DNA of 64,000 bases, taken from the NCBI GenBank assembly GCA_017397305.1, contig JAFQJB010000009.1:62001-126000 (forward strand). Direction: 5' to 3'. The DNA comes from Clostridia bacterium. Its GTDB lineage: Bacteria; Bacillota; Clostridia; Christensenellales; Borkfalkiaceae. The notes beneath the pieces are model-generated. The model was not told where the DNA came from and searched no databases. It was given only the letters and a program-made list of their open reading frames with translations. The position numbers were made by a program, and so were the translations under genes. This document shows, in pieces, positions 17,345 through 24,650 of this stretch (position 1 is the stretch's first letter; every line of letters begins with the position of its first letter).

Positions 17345-17546
17345 GTGGCGTAGTGATAGGGATTTATCACTACGCCACAACTATATTTGCCTTACGGCAA
17401 GTGATATGCCTAACGGCGTGATATTTTGCTACGCCAAGTTGTATTCGCCTTTGGCGAGTTGTGGCAAATATAATATAACTTTGACTGCAAGTCAAAATAT
17501 AACTTTTAGAATTACTCTAAAAATATAACTGTTTGCACAGCAAACA
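17345..17546 (+). repeat. Tandem hairpin array, left end of element A
   Basis: At least seven small stem-loops stand in line. The last three have 7-bp perfect stems TTTGACT/AGTCAAA, TTTTAGA/TCTAAAA and TGTTTGC/GCAAACA with different sequences but identical ATATAAC spacers, so the structure and the spacer, not the stem sequence, are conserved. TATATTTGCC (17382-17391) can also pair at long range with GGCAAATATA (17463-17472). Confidence 0.85.
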
Positions 17547-17588
17547 ATATCACTTTACTTAAAATTTGCAGTATGATATAATAAATTT

Positions 17589-17945
17589 ATGAGTGAAAGC
17601 ATTTTAAGAGAAAAAGCAAAGGAATTTGCTAAAAACATTGTATTCATTACAAGAGAAATTAAAGCCAACAATAAAGAAAGTGTTTTAACTAATCAACTTT
17701 TACGTTCGGGAACAAGTATTGGCGCAAATATCCACGAAGCACAATATGCACAAGGAACGGCTGATTTTATTTCTAAACTTGAAATAGCGTTAAAAGAGTG
17801 TTTTGAAAGTGAATATTGGTTAGAATTGCTTTTTGAAACAGGTTATTTAGAAGAAAATCAATATAAAAAACTTAATAATGATTGTGGAACCATACGGAAA
17901 ATGCTAATTTCCTCATGTAAAACGTTAAAGGCAAAAAATGGATAA
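17589..17945 (+). CDS. Four-helix-bundle protein (S23/bAvd-like family)
   Basis: A 118-residue all-helical protein of the family that includes the S23 proteins encoded in 23S rRNA intervening sequences and the Avd accessory protein of diversity-generating retroelements. Characteristic blocks are LTNQLLRSGTSIGANIHEA, a central helix EIALKECFESEYWLELLF and a late LNNDCGTIRKML. Most members have no known function; Avd binds RNA-processing reverse transcriptase and RNA. No reverse transcriptase or rRNA lies here. The gene is AT-rich compared with its neighbours, follows the hairpin array by 43 bases and overlaps the methyltransferase gene by eight bases. Confidence 0.88.
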   Translation: MSESILREKAKEFAKNIVFITREIKANNKESVLTNQLLRSGTSIGANIHEAQYAQGTADFISKLEIALKECFESEYWLELLFETGYLEENQYKKLNNDCGTIRKMLISSCKTLKAKNG

Positions 17946-18534
17946 TATTTCTAAACATTACGATTTGTTAATTGAAAATGGCAACGACCCCGTTTTAGAT
18001 TGTAAAGAGTTGGCGGATTATATGGATAAGTGGGATGGAAAAGAGTTTATAAATCTACTTAATCTAGATGCCTATAAAACGGTATTAGAAATAGGTTGTG
18101 GTACTGGAAGGATTGCTAAAAAAATTATTAAACAATGTAAAAAATACGTGGGAATAGATATTTCTTCAAAAACAGTAGATGTAGCAAAAAATCATTTTAA
18201 GGATTTTAATAATGCTTTTTTTATTAATGAAGATTTTCTTAAATACAAAGATACTGAAAAGTATGACGTAATTTTTTCCACGTTAACCTTTATGCATATC
18301 AAAGACAAAAAAAAGGCGTTAAACAATGCTTTCAACTTATTAAAAAATAAAGGTGAATTTATTTTATCAATAGACAAAAATCAACAAAATTTTATTGATA
18401 CGGGATACAGCAGAATTGAAGTTTATCCAGACAATCCTATCTTTATTTGTAAAACATTGACGACTTTAGGGTTTATTAAACTCAAAATAAAAGAAATAGA
18501 TAACGCTTATGTTATTACGGCTCAACGAGGTTAA
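17938..18534 (+). CDS. Class I SAM-dependent methyltransferase
   Basis: A 198-residue Rossmann-fold methyltransferase. The SAM-binding motif I VLEIGCGTGRIAKKI is at about residues 49-63, motif II YVGIDISSK at about 73, and a motif IV-like YDVIFSTLTFMHI at about 109. The substrate cannot be read from the sequence. Its ATG lies inside the end of the four-helix-bundle gene, so the two are translationally linked. Codon use is strongly AT-rich (Lys AAA, Asn AAT, Ile ATT), unlike pgsA and trxA around it, supporting acquisition as part of the inserted element. Confidence 0.85.
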   Translation: MDNISKHYDLLIENGNDPVLDCKELADYMDKWDGKEFINLLNLDAYKTVLEIGCGTGRIAKKIIKQCKKYVGIDISSKTVDVAKNHFKDFNNAFFINEDFLKYKDTEKYDVIFSTLTFMHIKDKKKALNNAFNLLKNKGEFILSIDKNQQNFIDTGYSRIEVYPDNPIFICKTLTTLGFIKLKIKEIDNAYVITAQRG

Positions 18535-18537
18535 GTG

Positions 18538-18616
18538 TAGCACACTATACTTAACAAAGTTAAGTTGTGTGTTTCGTTATACGAAAAGAGAAGAGTAGCA
18601 AAAATTTTGCTACTCT
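18538..18616 (+). repeat. Hairpin cluster, right end of element A
   Basis: TAGCACACTATACTT (18538-18552) is identical to 57386-57400 in element B and leads into a CTTAAC-AAA-GTTAAG hairpin. It is followed by TTTCGT-TAT-ACGAAA and a 13-bp stem AAGAGTAGCAAAA with its partner ending near 18616. Confidence 0.8.
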
Positions 18617-18654
18617 TTACTAGTACATAAAAATCCCTATGTCTATTGCAGTTT

Positions 18655-18673
18655 TCCACGAGGGGCTTTTTTT
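18655..18673 (+). terminator. Right arm of the split pgsA/trxA terminator
   Basis: TCCACGAGGGG followed by C and seven T residues. It is the exact complement of the arm at 17330-17340 and stops directly before the trxA stop codon. Confidence 0.75.
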
Positions 18674-18674
18674 A

Positions 18675-18992
18675 TTATAAGGTTTTTATAATATTTTCGA
18701 TTTCGGTTTTATCCAAAACGCCAACCGTTTGTTTTTCTATCTTTCCGTTCTTGAAAAATATTAGTGTGGGGATAACTTCAATTTTATATTCCACCGCTAA
18801 ACTCATCTCGTCGTCAACGTTAACCTTGCCAACCTTTACCTTTCCGTAATACTCGTCGGCAATTTGGTCGATAACGGGGGAGAGCATTTTGCACGGTCCA
18901 CACCAAGTCGCCCAAAAATCGACGATAACGGGGGTGGTGCTGTCTAGAACTTCACTCTTAAAGTTTTCCTTTGTCAAAATAATCTCTTTCAT
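18675..18992 (-). CDS. trxA: Thioredoxin
   Basis: A 105-residue thioredoxin with the active-site WCGPC at residues 30-34, preceded by VIVDFWAT and followed by the conserved [11 protein letters not shown] with the cis-proline. It reduces protein disulfides in the cytoplasm. The upstream gene nine bases away encodes a small ferredoxin:thioredoxin reductase-like protein, which suggests that this thioredoxin may be reduced by ferredoxin instead of NADPH. Together they sit at the end of the dnaN-rpmH-rnpA-yidD-yidC-jag run. Confidence 0.95.
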   Translation of the reverse strand: MKEIILTKENFKSEVLDSTTPVIVDFWATWCGPCKMLSPVIDQIADEYYGKVKVGKVNVDDEMSLAVEYKIEVIPTLIFFKNGKIEKQTVGVLDKTEIENIIKTL

Positions 18993-19001
18993 ATATCCTC
19001 C

Positions 19002-19199
19002 CTATTTAGACTTATAATACAGTCTACAATGACAATAACCTTCAAATTCGGGGTCTTTGATTTGTGCCTTAAATTCCTCGCACATACACTTATATTCCTC
19101 TGTGCGTTTAATTCGGCAAGGGCAGTATCCGCCCGTTCGCTCTAACCCTTCTTGAATAAGTTTTACAACTTCTTTGTCGCTATTTAACGTTACTTTCAT
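19002..19199 (-). CDS. Ferredoxin:thioredoxin reductase catalytic-subunit-like protein
   Basis: A 65-residue protein with six cysteines in three CxC pairs: CPC at 26-28, CMC at 38-40 and CHC at 56-58. The pattern CPCR, KCMCEEF, GxCHCxLYxK is that of the FTR catalytic beta subunit, where four cysteines hold a 4Fe-4S cluster and two form the redox disulfide. It is shorter than plant and cyanobacterial FTR beta subunits because it lacks the N-terminal part. It lies directly upstream of trxA and immediately after jag on the same strand, so it is probably co-transcribed with both. Confidence 0.82.
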   Translation of the reverse strand: MKVTLNSDKEVVKLIQEGLERTGGYCPCRIKRTEEYKCMCEEFKAQIKDPEFEGYCHCRLYYKSK

Positions 19200-19200
19200 A

Positions 19201-20016
19201 CTAGTTATCCTTTAGGCTGTTACCGAGATAGGTTCCAAAGCTGATAGTAGATTTTTTCTTTTCGCCAGCGGGTTTACTTCCACCACGACCGCCTCTAGAA
19301 AATTTGCCACCTTTTCCGCCTTTATCAAACCTTTTTCCACCGCGGTTGTCACGGCGATTTCTATCGTTGTTGTTTCTGCCTGCATTATAAGGCTTTGCAA
19401 ACTCGTCCTTATCGTTAGGAACAATCACAACGTATCTGTTGGGTTCTTTTCCGTCGCTTCTTGTGGTAACCGTTTGGCTTTGAGAGAGGGTGGTGTGGAT
19501 AATCCTTCTTTCATAAGGACTCATCGGTTCCAAAATAACCTCACGTCTCATTTCGGTTGCCTTTTCTTCAAGTCTTTTAGCAAGTTTAATAAGCGTTTCT
19601 TCTCTCTTGTCGCGATAGTTTTCGCAGTCTACAACTACTTTTTTGTAATCTTTTTTGCCGATGTTTAGTACCGCACCAGCGAGTGTTTGGATAGCGTCCA
19701 AAACTTCACCACGATATCCTATTACCGAAGAAGAATCTTGTGAATCGAGCACGATAACGGTGTTGTCGCCCTCACTTTTTAAGCTTGCAAGCGCGTCTAT
19801 TTCCATATATTCTAAAACGCCTTGAACAAAATTAACCGCTCTTTCGCCGTCCGTTTCCTTTCTCTTAACGGATACCACAGCCTTACCTTTCAATCTTCCA
19901 AAAAGCCCCTTCACCGGCTCTTCAATAACGGTTATCTCTGCCTTTTCTTCAGTTATACCAAGCTTTTCAAGTCCTAGTGCCTTTGCTTCTTCAACCGTCT
20001 TACCTGTAAATTCCAT
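19201..20016 (-). CDS. jag: RNA-binding protein Jag/KhpB (SpoIIIJ-associated)
   Basis: A 271-residue protein with an N-terminal Jag domain (1-50), a KH domain (about 65-145) and an R3H domain (MSPYERRIIHTTLSQ, about 163 on). Jag/KhpB binds RNA with KhpA and is linked to cell elongation and sporulation. The C-terminal 60 residues are a low-complexity RGG-like tail rich in Gly, Arg, Asn and Lys, which is not in the Bacillus protein and may add RNA-binding capacity. It is downstream of yidC by 27 bases, as in many Firmicutes, and ends one base before the FTR-like gene. Confidence 0.93.
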   Translation of the reverse strand: MEFTGKTVEEAKALGLEKLGITEEKAEITVIEEPVKGLFGRLKGKAVVSVKRKETDGERAVNFVQGVLEYMEIDALASLKSEGDNTVIVLDSQDSSSVIGYRGEVLDAIQTLAGAVLNIGKKDYKKVVVDCENYRDKREETLIKLAKRLEEKATEMRREVILEPMSPYERRIIHTTLSQSQTVTTRSDGKEPNRYVVIVPNDKDEFAKPYNAGRNNNDRNRRDNRGGKRFDKGGKGGKFSRGGRGGSKPAGEKKKSTISFGTYLGNSLKDN

Positions 20017-20043
20017 ATATACCTCCGCGCCTATTTTGCGCCC

Positions 20044-21624
20044 TTATTTAAGTCTTCCACGGATGTGACTTTTGCTACTTTTGTTATCGGATAGAAAATC
20101 TCCGCCTTTTTCGTGTGCGAACTTGTCGTTCTTATTCTTCTTTTCGGGTTTCTTTTCTTCCTTCTTTTCTTCAGTAGGTTCTTCTTCTACGTGAATACGG
20201 CCTCTAATAGTAGTGTCGTCACCTTTTTTCTTTTTATACTTTCTATCAACTATATAGTTAATAGCAAAGGTCGAACCTAAACTTATAAGCGAGCTTAAAA
20301 TGATGTAGATAGAGAATGCCGCGGTATACATAAATGCAAACACAGCCATCATAATAGGCATCATCCATTTCATCATTTTACCCGTTTGCGCGCCTTGTCC
20401 GTCAACCGTTTGAAGTTCCATTTGCGCCTTTTGGGTTTTGTTCATTATGATTTGGGTAAGTAGTGAAACACCCGCCGTCAAAACAACGAGAATAAAATAT
20501 CCGTTTACTTGCGACTTTTCTTTGTCTAAGTGGTCGATAAGTTGTGCGTATTCGTTGGTCATATCCGCACCGCCGTATTGGTTGGTTTTTGCAAACTTTT
20601 CCCAACTTGTTTCTACTGGGTGCTTTAAAGGACTATCCGATACCCAAACGTTTTTAACCCAAAGGAATTTGGGGTTTTCTGCCCTAAAAGTATCTGCTGA
20701 CGCTGTCTTTTGCGCTTCGTTAACAAAATTAAACTTTGTTGCGTCTTTATTTACATTTGCAACGTATTCTTCGTAGGTGTAATCTATACCCTTGATGTTC
20801 AACTTAAAGTTTACGTTTTCGTCAATTAAATGGTAGGAGGGGATGTTTTCAAAACGACGGTCAACTTTACCATCCTTTAATGCGTTCATTAAAATATAGT
20901 CGTTTTGATACTTTACGTATCCACCTTCCGTCCAAACGGTAAGAGTTCTGTTTTGACCAACTTTTATTTTATTTTCTAAATAATCGTTGCTTGCATTATT
21001 ACGAACTTCACCTTTACTATCCACACCTTCACTATAAAGAGTGTCAGTAAAGTAAATTTTGTATATGTCTTCACCCTTATCGTTTTTGATTTGGATAGGG
21101 GAAGAAACGTCAGCATTAAAGAATTTTTCGTTCTTTATAGTTATTTTTCCGTTTTCGTCTTCAATAATATATTCGCCGTCCGCTTCAAAACCATCGTAAA
21201 CGATGCTGTTGAAAGAGTTTGACATATGGTAAATATACTCTTTGTTTTGATATCTAGAGTATGCTGAAAAACCATTCAAGGCGATAATAAAGATAACGAG
21301 AGTTAAAATGGTTGGCAAACAAGAACCGAACATAGAATATCCGTTCTTTTTGTATAGTGCCATCATTTTTTGTTGGTATAATTGCTTGTTATCTGCGTAT
21401 TGTTTTTGCAATTTTTCAAGGTCAGGTCTCATTTCCTCCATTAAAAGAGAGTTTTTACGCATAGACCTTTTAGACATATAGTCAAACGGTAATGTAATTA
21501 CCTTTAACGCAAGGGTAAATAGTATAATACCCGCGATAACCGACGTTGACTTAACAAGCCATAAAATAATATTTGCTATTGCGCTTGCTTCAGGTTGAGC
21601 AAACTGAATAATTGTTAATTCCAT
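20044..21624 (-). CDS. yidC: Membrane protein insertase YidC/SpoIIIJ with large external insertion
   Basis: A 526-residue YidC/Oxa1-family insertase that places proteins in the membrane. The first core helix and cytoplasmic hairpin (residues 25-100), the second helix (about 102-122) and the C-terminal helices (about 370-460) match SpoIIIJ. Between the second helix and the conserved FLWV at 320 there are about 190 extra residues predicted to lie outside the cell, making the protein nearly twice the usual Gram-positive length. The groove arginine of SpoIIIJ is replaced by lysine at residue 41 (LALKVITLPF). The tail is highly charged. It directly abuts yidD. Confidence 0.93.
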   Translation of the reverse strand: MELTIIQFAQPEASAIANIILWLVKSTSVIAGIILFTLALKVITLPFDYMSKRSMRKNSLLMEEMRPDLEKLQKQYADNKQLYQQKMMALYKKNGYSMFGSCLPTILTLVIFIIALNGFSAYSRYQNKEYIYHMSNSFNSIVYDGFEADGEYIIEDENGKITIKNEKFFNADVSSPIQIKNDKGEDIYKIYFTDTLYSEGVDSKGEVRNNASNDYLENKIKVGQNRTLTVWTEGGYVKYQNDYILMNALKDGKVDRRFENIPSYHLIDENVNFKLNIKGIDYTYEEYVANVNKDATKFNFVNEAQKTASADTFRAENPKFLWVKNVWVSDSPLKHPVETSWEKFAKTNQYGGADMTNEYAQLIDHLDKEKSQVNGYFILVVLTAGVSLLTQIIMNKTQKAQMELQTVDGQGAQTGKMMKWMMPIMMAVFAFMYTAAFSIYIILSSLISLGSTFAINYIVDRKYKKKKGDDTTIRGRIHVEEEPTEEKKEEKKPEKKNKNDKFAHEKGGDFLSDNKSSKSHIRGRLK

Positions 21625-21858
21625 TTAATAAACCCACTTAATAACGCTTTTTTTATCGGGAACTTTATCGAACCCACCTTTTGAGAAGGGATTACACCTT
21701 AAAATTCTCTTCATACCTAAAAAACAGCCCTTAAAAAAGCCGTGTTTTAAGATAGCCTCTATCGTATATTGCGAACATGACGGAATAAACGGACAGGCCC
21801 CTTTAGAGATATGTTTTTGATAAAACTTTATAAGAAAAACACCCAATCTTTTAAGCAT
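21625..21858 (-). CDS. yidD: Membrane protein insertion efficiency factor YidD
   Basis: A 77-residue YidD protein with the family hallmarks YQKHISKGACPFIPSCSQYTIEAI and RILRCNPFSKGGFDKVP. It assists YidC-dependent insertion at the inner face of the membrane through an amphipathic helix. It lies between rnpA and yidC with one base or less to each, in the conserved rpmH-rnpA-yidD-yidC order. Confidence 0.95.
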   Translation of the reverse strand: MLKRLGVFLIKFYQKHISKGACPFIPSCSQYTIEAILKHGFFKGCFLGMKRILRCNPFSKGGFDKVPDKKSVIKWVY

Positions 21859-21859
21859 A

Positions 21860-22186
21860 TTATCCTAAAAATCCACCCTTTTTAAAAATATATTCCATGT
21901 CTTTCTTAATCTTTTGCAGTGTATATTCTTCTTTAACTTTTGGTATAAAAACAAAAAAGAAGTTTTTTCCTAACACCGGCAAAAAACTTCTAAAAGATTC
22001 CCTCAAAAGTCTTTTTATCCTGTTTCTTTTAACGCTTCCGCCGTGCTTTTTACTCACGGCAAAGCCTGCCTTTATTTCCTTTGACGGAAAGTAAACTAAG
22101 GTAAGGGAAGAAGAAAACACTCTTTTCCCTTCCTTAAAAACAAGATTGAAATCTTTTTCTTTTTTTAACCTATAATCAAAGGTCAT
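21860..22186 (-). CDS. rnpA: Ribonuclease P protein component
   Basis: A 108-residue basic protein that binds RNase P RNA and helps recognise precursor tRNA. The RNR signature region is visible as KKHGGSVKRNRIKRLLRESFR, with the N-terminal YRLKKEKDFNLVFKEGKR typical of the family. It starts seven bases after the rpmH stop, in the conserved rpmH-rnpA pair. The RNA partner rnpB is at 11151-11494. Confidence 0.96.
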   Translation of the reverse strand: MTFDYRLKKEKDFNLVFKEGKRVFSSSLTLVYFPSKEIKAGFAVSKKHGGSVKRNRIKRLLRESFRSFLPVLGKNFFFVFIPKVKEEYTLQKIKKDMEYIFKKGGFLG

Positions 22187-22193
22187 TTTTTTC

Positions 22194-22328
22194 TTATGCA
22201 GAAAGTTTATGACGACCCTTATTACGTCTTCTCTTCAAAACGTTTTTGCCCGAACGAGTCTTCATTCTCTTTCTAAAACCGTGTACTTTGCTTCTTTGTC
22301 TTTTCTTGGGCTGATAAGTTTGTTTCAT
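22194..22328 (-). CDS. rpmH: 50S ribosomal protein L34
   Basis: A 44-residue, very basic protein of the large ribosomal subunit. It begins [19 protein letters not shown] and ends GRHKLSA, which is the standard L34 pattern with the central [12 protein letters not shown]. Stop codon TAA is at 22194-22196. It leads the rpmH-rnpA-yidD-yidC-jag operon and lies about 80 bases downstream of dnaN. Confidence 0.97.
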   Translation of the reverse strand: MKQTYQPKKRQRSKVHGFRKRMKTRSGKNVLKRRRNKGRHKLSA

Positions 22329-22409
22329 TTTGTATTTCTCCTATATTTCTTATCTTTTTTTACTTTTGCTATACTATTGTATAGAGAATTTTAATTTTTG
22401 TCAATTGTT

Positions 22410-23510
22410 TTACGCGTTTATTCTTACAGGAAGCACTAAATATAAGAATGATTGGCTTCTTGTAGATGTAATTATACAGGGGTCAATTGCGGTGTTGAGG
22501 TTGAGATTAATAAAATCTTCATCCACGATTTTAAGATATTCGGCTATGTATTTTCCATTAAAAGCAATAACCAAATCTTTGCCTTGAAGGTTTACAGGAA
22601 TATTTTCGTTAACCGTTCCAACTTCGCTCTTTGCTTGTATACCCATTCCTTCTTCTTTTATATCAAACTTAATAACGTTATATCTATCGTTTCTTGCAAC
22701 GATTGCCGCTCTTTCAATACTTGTAAGGAGGGCAGTGCGATTTACCGTAACGATATTTTCAAAAGAAGTGGGGAGGATATGGTTATATTTAACGAATTCA
22801 CCCTCAATAAGTCTTGATATAAACGTGGTGTTTTGAACTTGAACGTAAAGTGAATTTTTTTGTAAGTATACCTTTATTTCTTCTTCGTCGTTATCTAAAA
22901 GTCTGGTTATTTCATTAAGTGCTCTTGCAGGGATAACTGCTTTTGTGTCCCCACTTGCTTTAACTTCCTTTTTTATAACCGCCATTCTAAATCCGTCAAG
23001 AGCAACGCCGGTTAAAAGATTGTTCTCAATTTCAAAAAGGCAACCTTTAAGAATTGGTCTACTATCGTCGGTAGAGCAAGCAAACGCAGTCTTTTCCACA
23101 ACTTCTTTAAAATCTTTTTGTGAAATTTCAAAGAAAGCACAATCTTCTTCCTTTTCTATCTTTGGAAAGCTTTCTGCGGGGAAAACTTGAAGTTCACTTT
23201 CGGAATCGGAATATTTGATTTGCAATTGACCATCGAAAAGGCGAGATAATTCCACTTGTTCCTTTTCAAGTTTTTTAGCAAAATCGACAAAATATTTACC
23301 TACAACAACCGTTTCACCTTCCATTAAAACGTCTGCTTTAATCTTTCTTTCAATGGTAAGTTCGGTATCGGTTGCAAGAAGAGTTAAACTATCTCCTTTA
23401 GCGGTAATTTTTATGCCTTCTAAAACGGGGTTTGACGCTTTAACAGAAAGTGCCTTTGAAACTTTTAACACTGCATCAGAAAGGTCAAGACCGTCACAAA
23501 TAATTTTCAT
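22410..23510 (-). CDS. dnaN: DNA polymerase III sliding clamp, beta subunit
   Basis: A 366-residue clamp that tethers the replicative polymerase. Three repeated clamp domains are seen, with DDSRPILKG in domain II and the C-terminal LYLVLPVRIN ending that resembles the usual YLVMPVRL. It is placed directly upstream of rpmH, the position that dnaA occupies in the ancestral order, and is 7 kb away from dnaA. The promoter must lie in the AT-rich region at 23511-23969. Confidence 0.97.
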   Translation of the reverse strand: MKIICDGLDLSDAVLKVSKALSVKASNPVLEGIKITAKGDSLTLLATDTELTIERKIKADVLMEGETVVVGKYFVDFAKKLEKEQVELSRLFDGQLQIKYSDSESELQVFPAESFPKIEKEEDCAFFEISQKDFKEVVEKTAFACSTDDSRPILKGCLFEIENNLLTGVALDGFRMAVIKKEVKASGDTKAVIPARALNEITRLLDNDEEEIKVYLQKNSLYVQVQNTTFISRLIEGEFVKYNHILPTSFENIVTVNRTALLTSIERAAIVARNDRYNVIKFDIKEEGMGIQAKSEVGTVNENIPVNLQGKDLVIAFNGKYIAEYLKIVDEDFINLNLNTAIDPCIITSTRSQSFLYLVLPVRINA

Positions 23511-23969
23511 AATTTTCTCCGTAAAACAAAATATTCAAAGTATATAATATATTTATATTATATACTACGTGCCCCAAAAAATCAAGGCTTTTTGGCTTTA
23601 TTTTGTTTAATTTGATTTGATTAATTTTTTAGTGCGAAATTTTTATGTATGTATATTTTTTTATTTAAATATTTAAAATCCGTATTATTAATATTAGGTC
23701 GTGTTGAAAAGTGGATAAGCATTAAAATGATAGTATTTATATAATGAAAAACGACTTGATAAAAAGTGCATAGAAATTTAATAGAAAAGTAATAAGTTAA
23801 TAAAAGTGGGTAACTAAAAAATTATAAAGCAAAAAAGAAGGGAAAAATAAGAGAAAAAATGCAAAAAAATAGAAAATTTTAGATAAAAAAAGTTATCTAC
23901 GTTTATTTATAAATAAAAGTTGATAAAAAAATAATTGAAAGAAAATTCAATATATGGTATAATAAAATT
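23511..23969. other. AT-rich gene-free region between dnaN and rsmG with DnaA-box-like sites
   Basis: No gene is seen. Degenerate DnaA boxes (consensus TTATCCACA on either strand) occur at 23710-23718 (AGTGGATAA, 8/9), 23893-23901 (TTATCTACG, 7/9) and about 23806-23814 and 23919-23927 (7/9 each). The stretch near 23538-23566 is almost pure A/T. The right half is rich in A and G. This could be a secondary DnaA-binding region controlling dnaN, or the origin itself; the composition switch near 4.2 kb argues for the former. Confidence 0.4.
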
Positions 23970-24650
23970 ATGAAAGAAATGTTTAATAAATTTAATATAG
24001 AGTTATCGAGCGAGCAAGAGAAAAAGTTTGAAAAATACTATCAATTATTGATTGAGTATAATCAAAGATTTAATATAACCGCAATCACCGAAAAAGAGGA
24101 AGTTTATAAAAAACACTTTATAGACAGCGTTTTGGGTGTGGATAAGTTTAAAGTTGGTAAGTTGATAGACGTAGGTTCTGGCGGTGGTTTTCCAGCCATT
24201 CCTATAAAAATTATGAACGATAACTTAGACGTAACTCTTTTAGAAGCGACGGGAAAAAAATGTGAATTTTTGAAAGTAGTTATAAATGAACTCGGCTTAA
24301 AAAATATCCGCGTTGTAAACGATAGGGCGGAACTTTTGGCAAAAAATGAAGAATATAGAGAAAAGTTTGATTATTGTTCAGCACGTGCGGTTGCAAGGCT
24401 TAATACCCTTTTAGAGTATTGTATGCCCTTTGTAAAACTTGGCGGAAAAATGGTCGCTTTTAAGGGCGATGCGGTGGAAGAAGTAATAGAGGCTGAAAAC
24501 GCAATCAAAATATTGGGTGGAAAAATTATTGAAAGAAAAGAATATTTACTTGAAGATGCTAAAAGAACGCTTGTAGTGATAGAGAAAATTAAGCAAACGG
24601 ATAAAAAATATCCAAGAGGACAGGGAAAGGAGCGCAAGAACCCATTGTGA
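23970..24650 (+). CDS. rsmG: 16S rRNA (guanine(527)-N7)-methyltransferase RsmG
   Basis: A 226-residue SAM-dependent methyltransferase acting on G527 of 16S rRNA. The SAM site LIDVGSGGGFPAIPI is at about residues 65-79, with the family N-terminal YYQLLIEYNQRFNITAI and a late AVARLNTLLEYCMPFVKLGG. Its C-terminus (KKYPRGQGKERKNPL) is complete. It overlaps the next gene by four bases. In the ancestral order rsmG follows mnmG; here they are separated by 10 kb. Confidence 0.95.
   Translation: MKEMFNKFNIELSSEQEKKFEKYYQLLIEYNQRFNITAITEKEEVYKKHFIDSVLGVDKFKVGKLIDVGSGGGFPAIPIKIMNDNLDVTLLEATGKKCEFLKVVINELGLKNIRVVNDRAELLAKNEEYREKFDYCSARAVARLNTLLEYCMPFVKLGGKMVAFKGDAVEEVIEAENAIKILGGKIIERKEYLLEDAKRTLVVIEKIKQTDKKYPRGQGKERKNPL

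Larger units (their letters stand above)
17341..18654 (+). mobile_element. Hairpin-array element A carrying two genes, inserted in a terminator
   Basis: A 1.3 kb AT-rich segment between the two arms of one terminator. Its left 230 bases are a chain of short perfect hairpins: a 14-bp stem at 17345-17378, then 17387-17400, 17408-17417, 17445-17457, 17480-17496, 17504-17522 and 17530-17546. The last few are joined by a repeated ATATAAC linker and earlier ones by GTGATAT. Two overlapping genes follow, then more hairpins at 18538-18570, about 18572-18586 and 18591-18616. ATAGGGATTT in the first loop recurs inverted as AAATCCCTAT near 18631. No transposase or integrase is seen. A related gene-free copy is at 57341-57656. 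The boundaries are inferred from the terminator arms. Confidence 0.65.

Noticed and set aside
17345..17378. 14-bp perfect hairpin as a transposon terminal repeat or attC site
   Set aside because: The hairpin is self-contained and does not recur inverted at the right end, and there is no integrase or transposase gene.
17589..17945. Diversity-generating retroelement or 23S rRNA intervening sequence
   Set aside because: The four-helix-bundle gene alone suggests it, but no reverse transcriptase, template/variable repeat or rRNA lies in the window.
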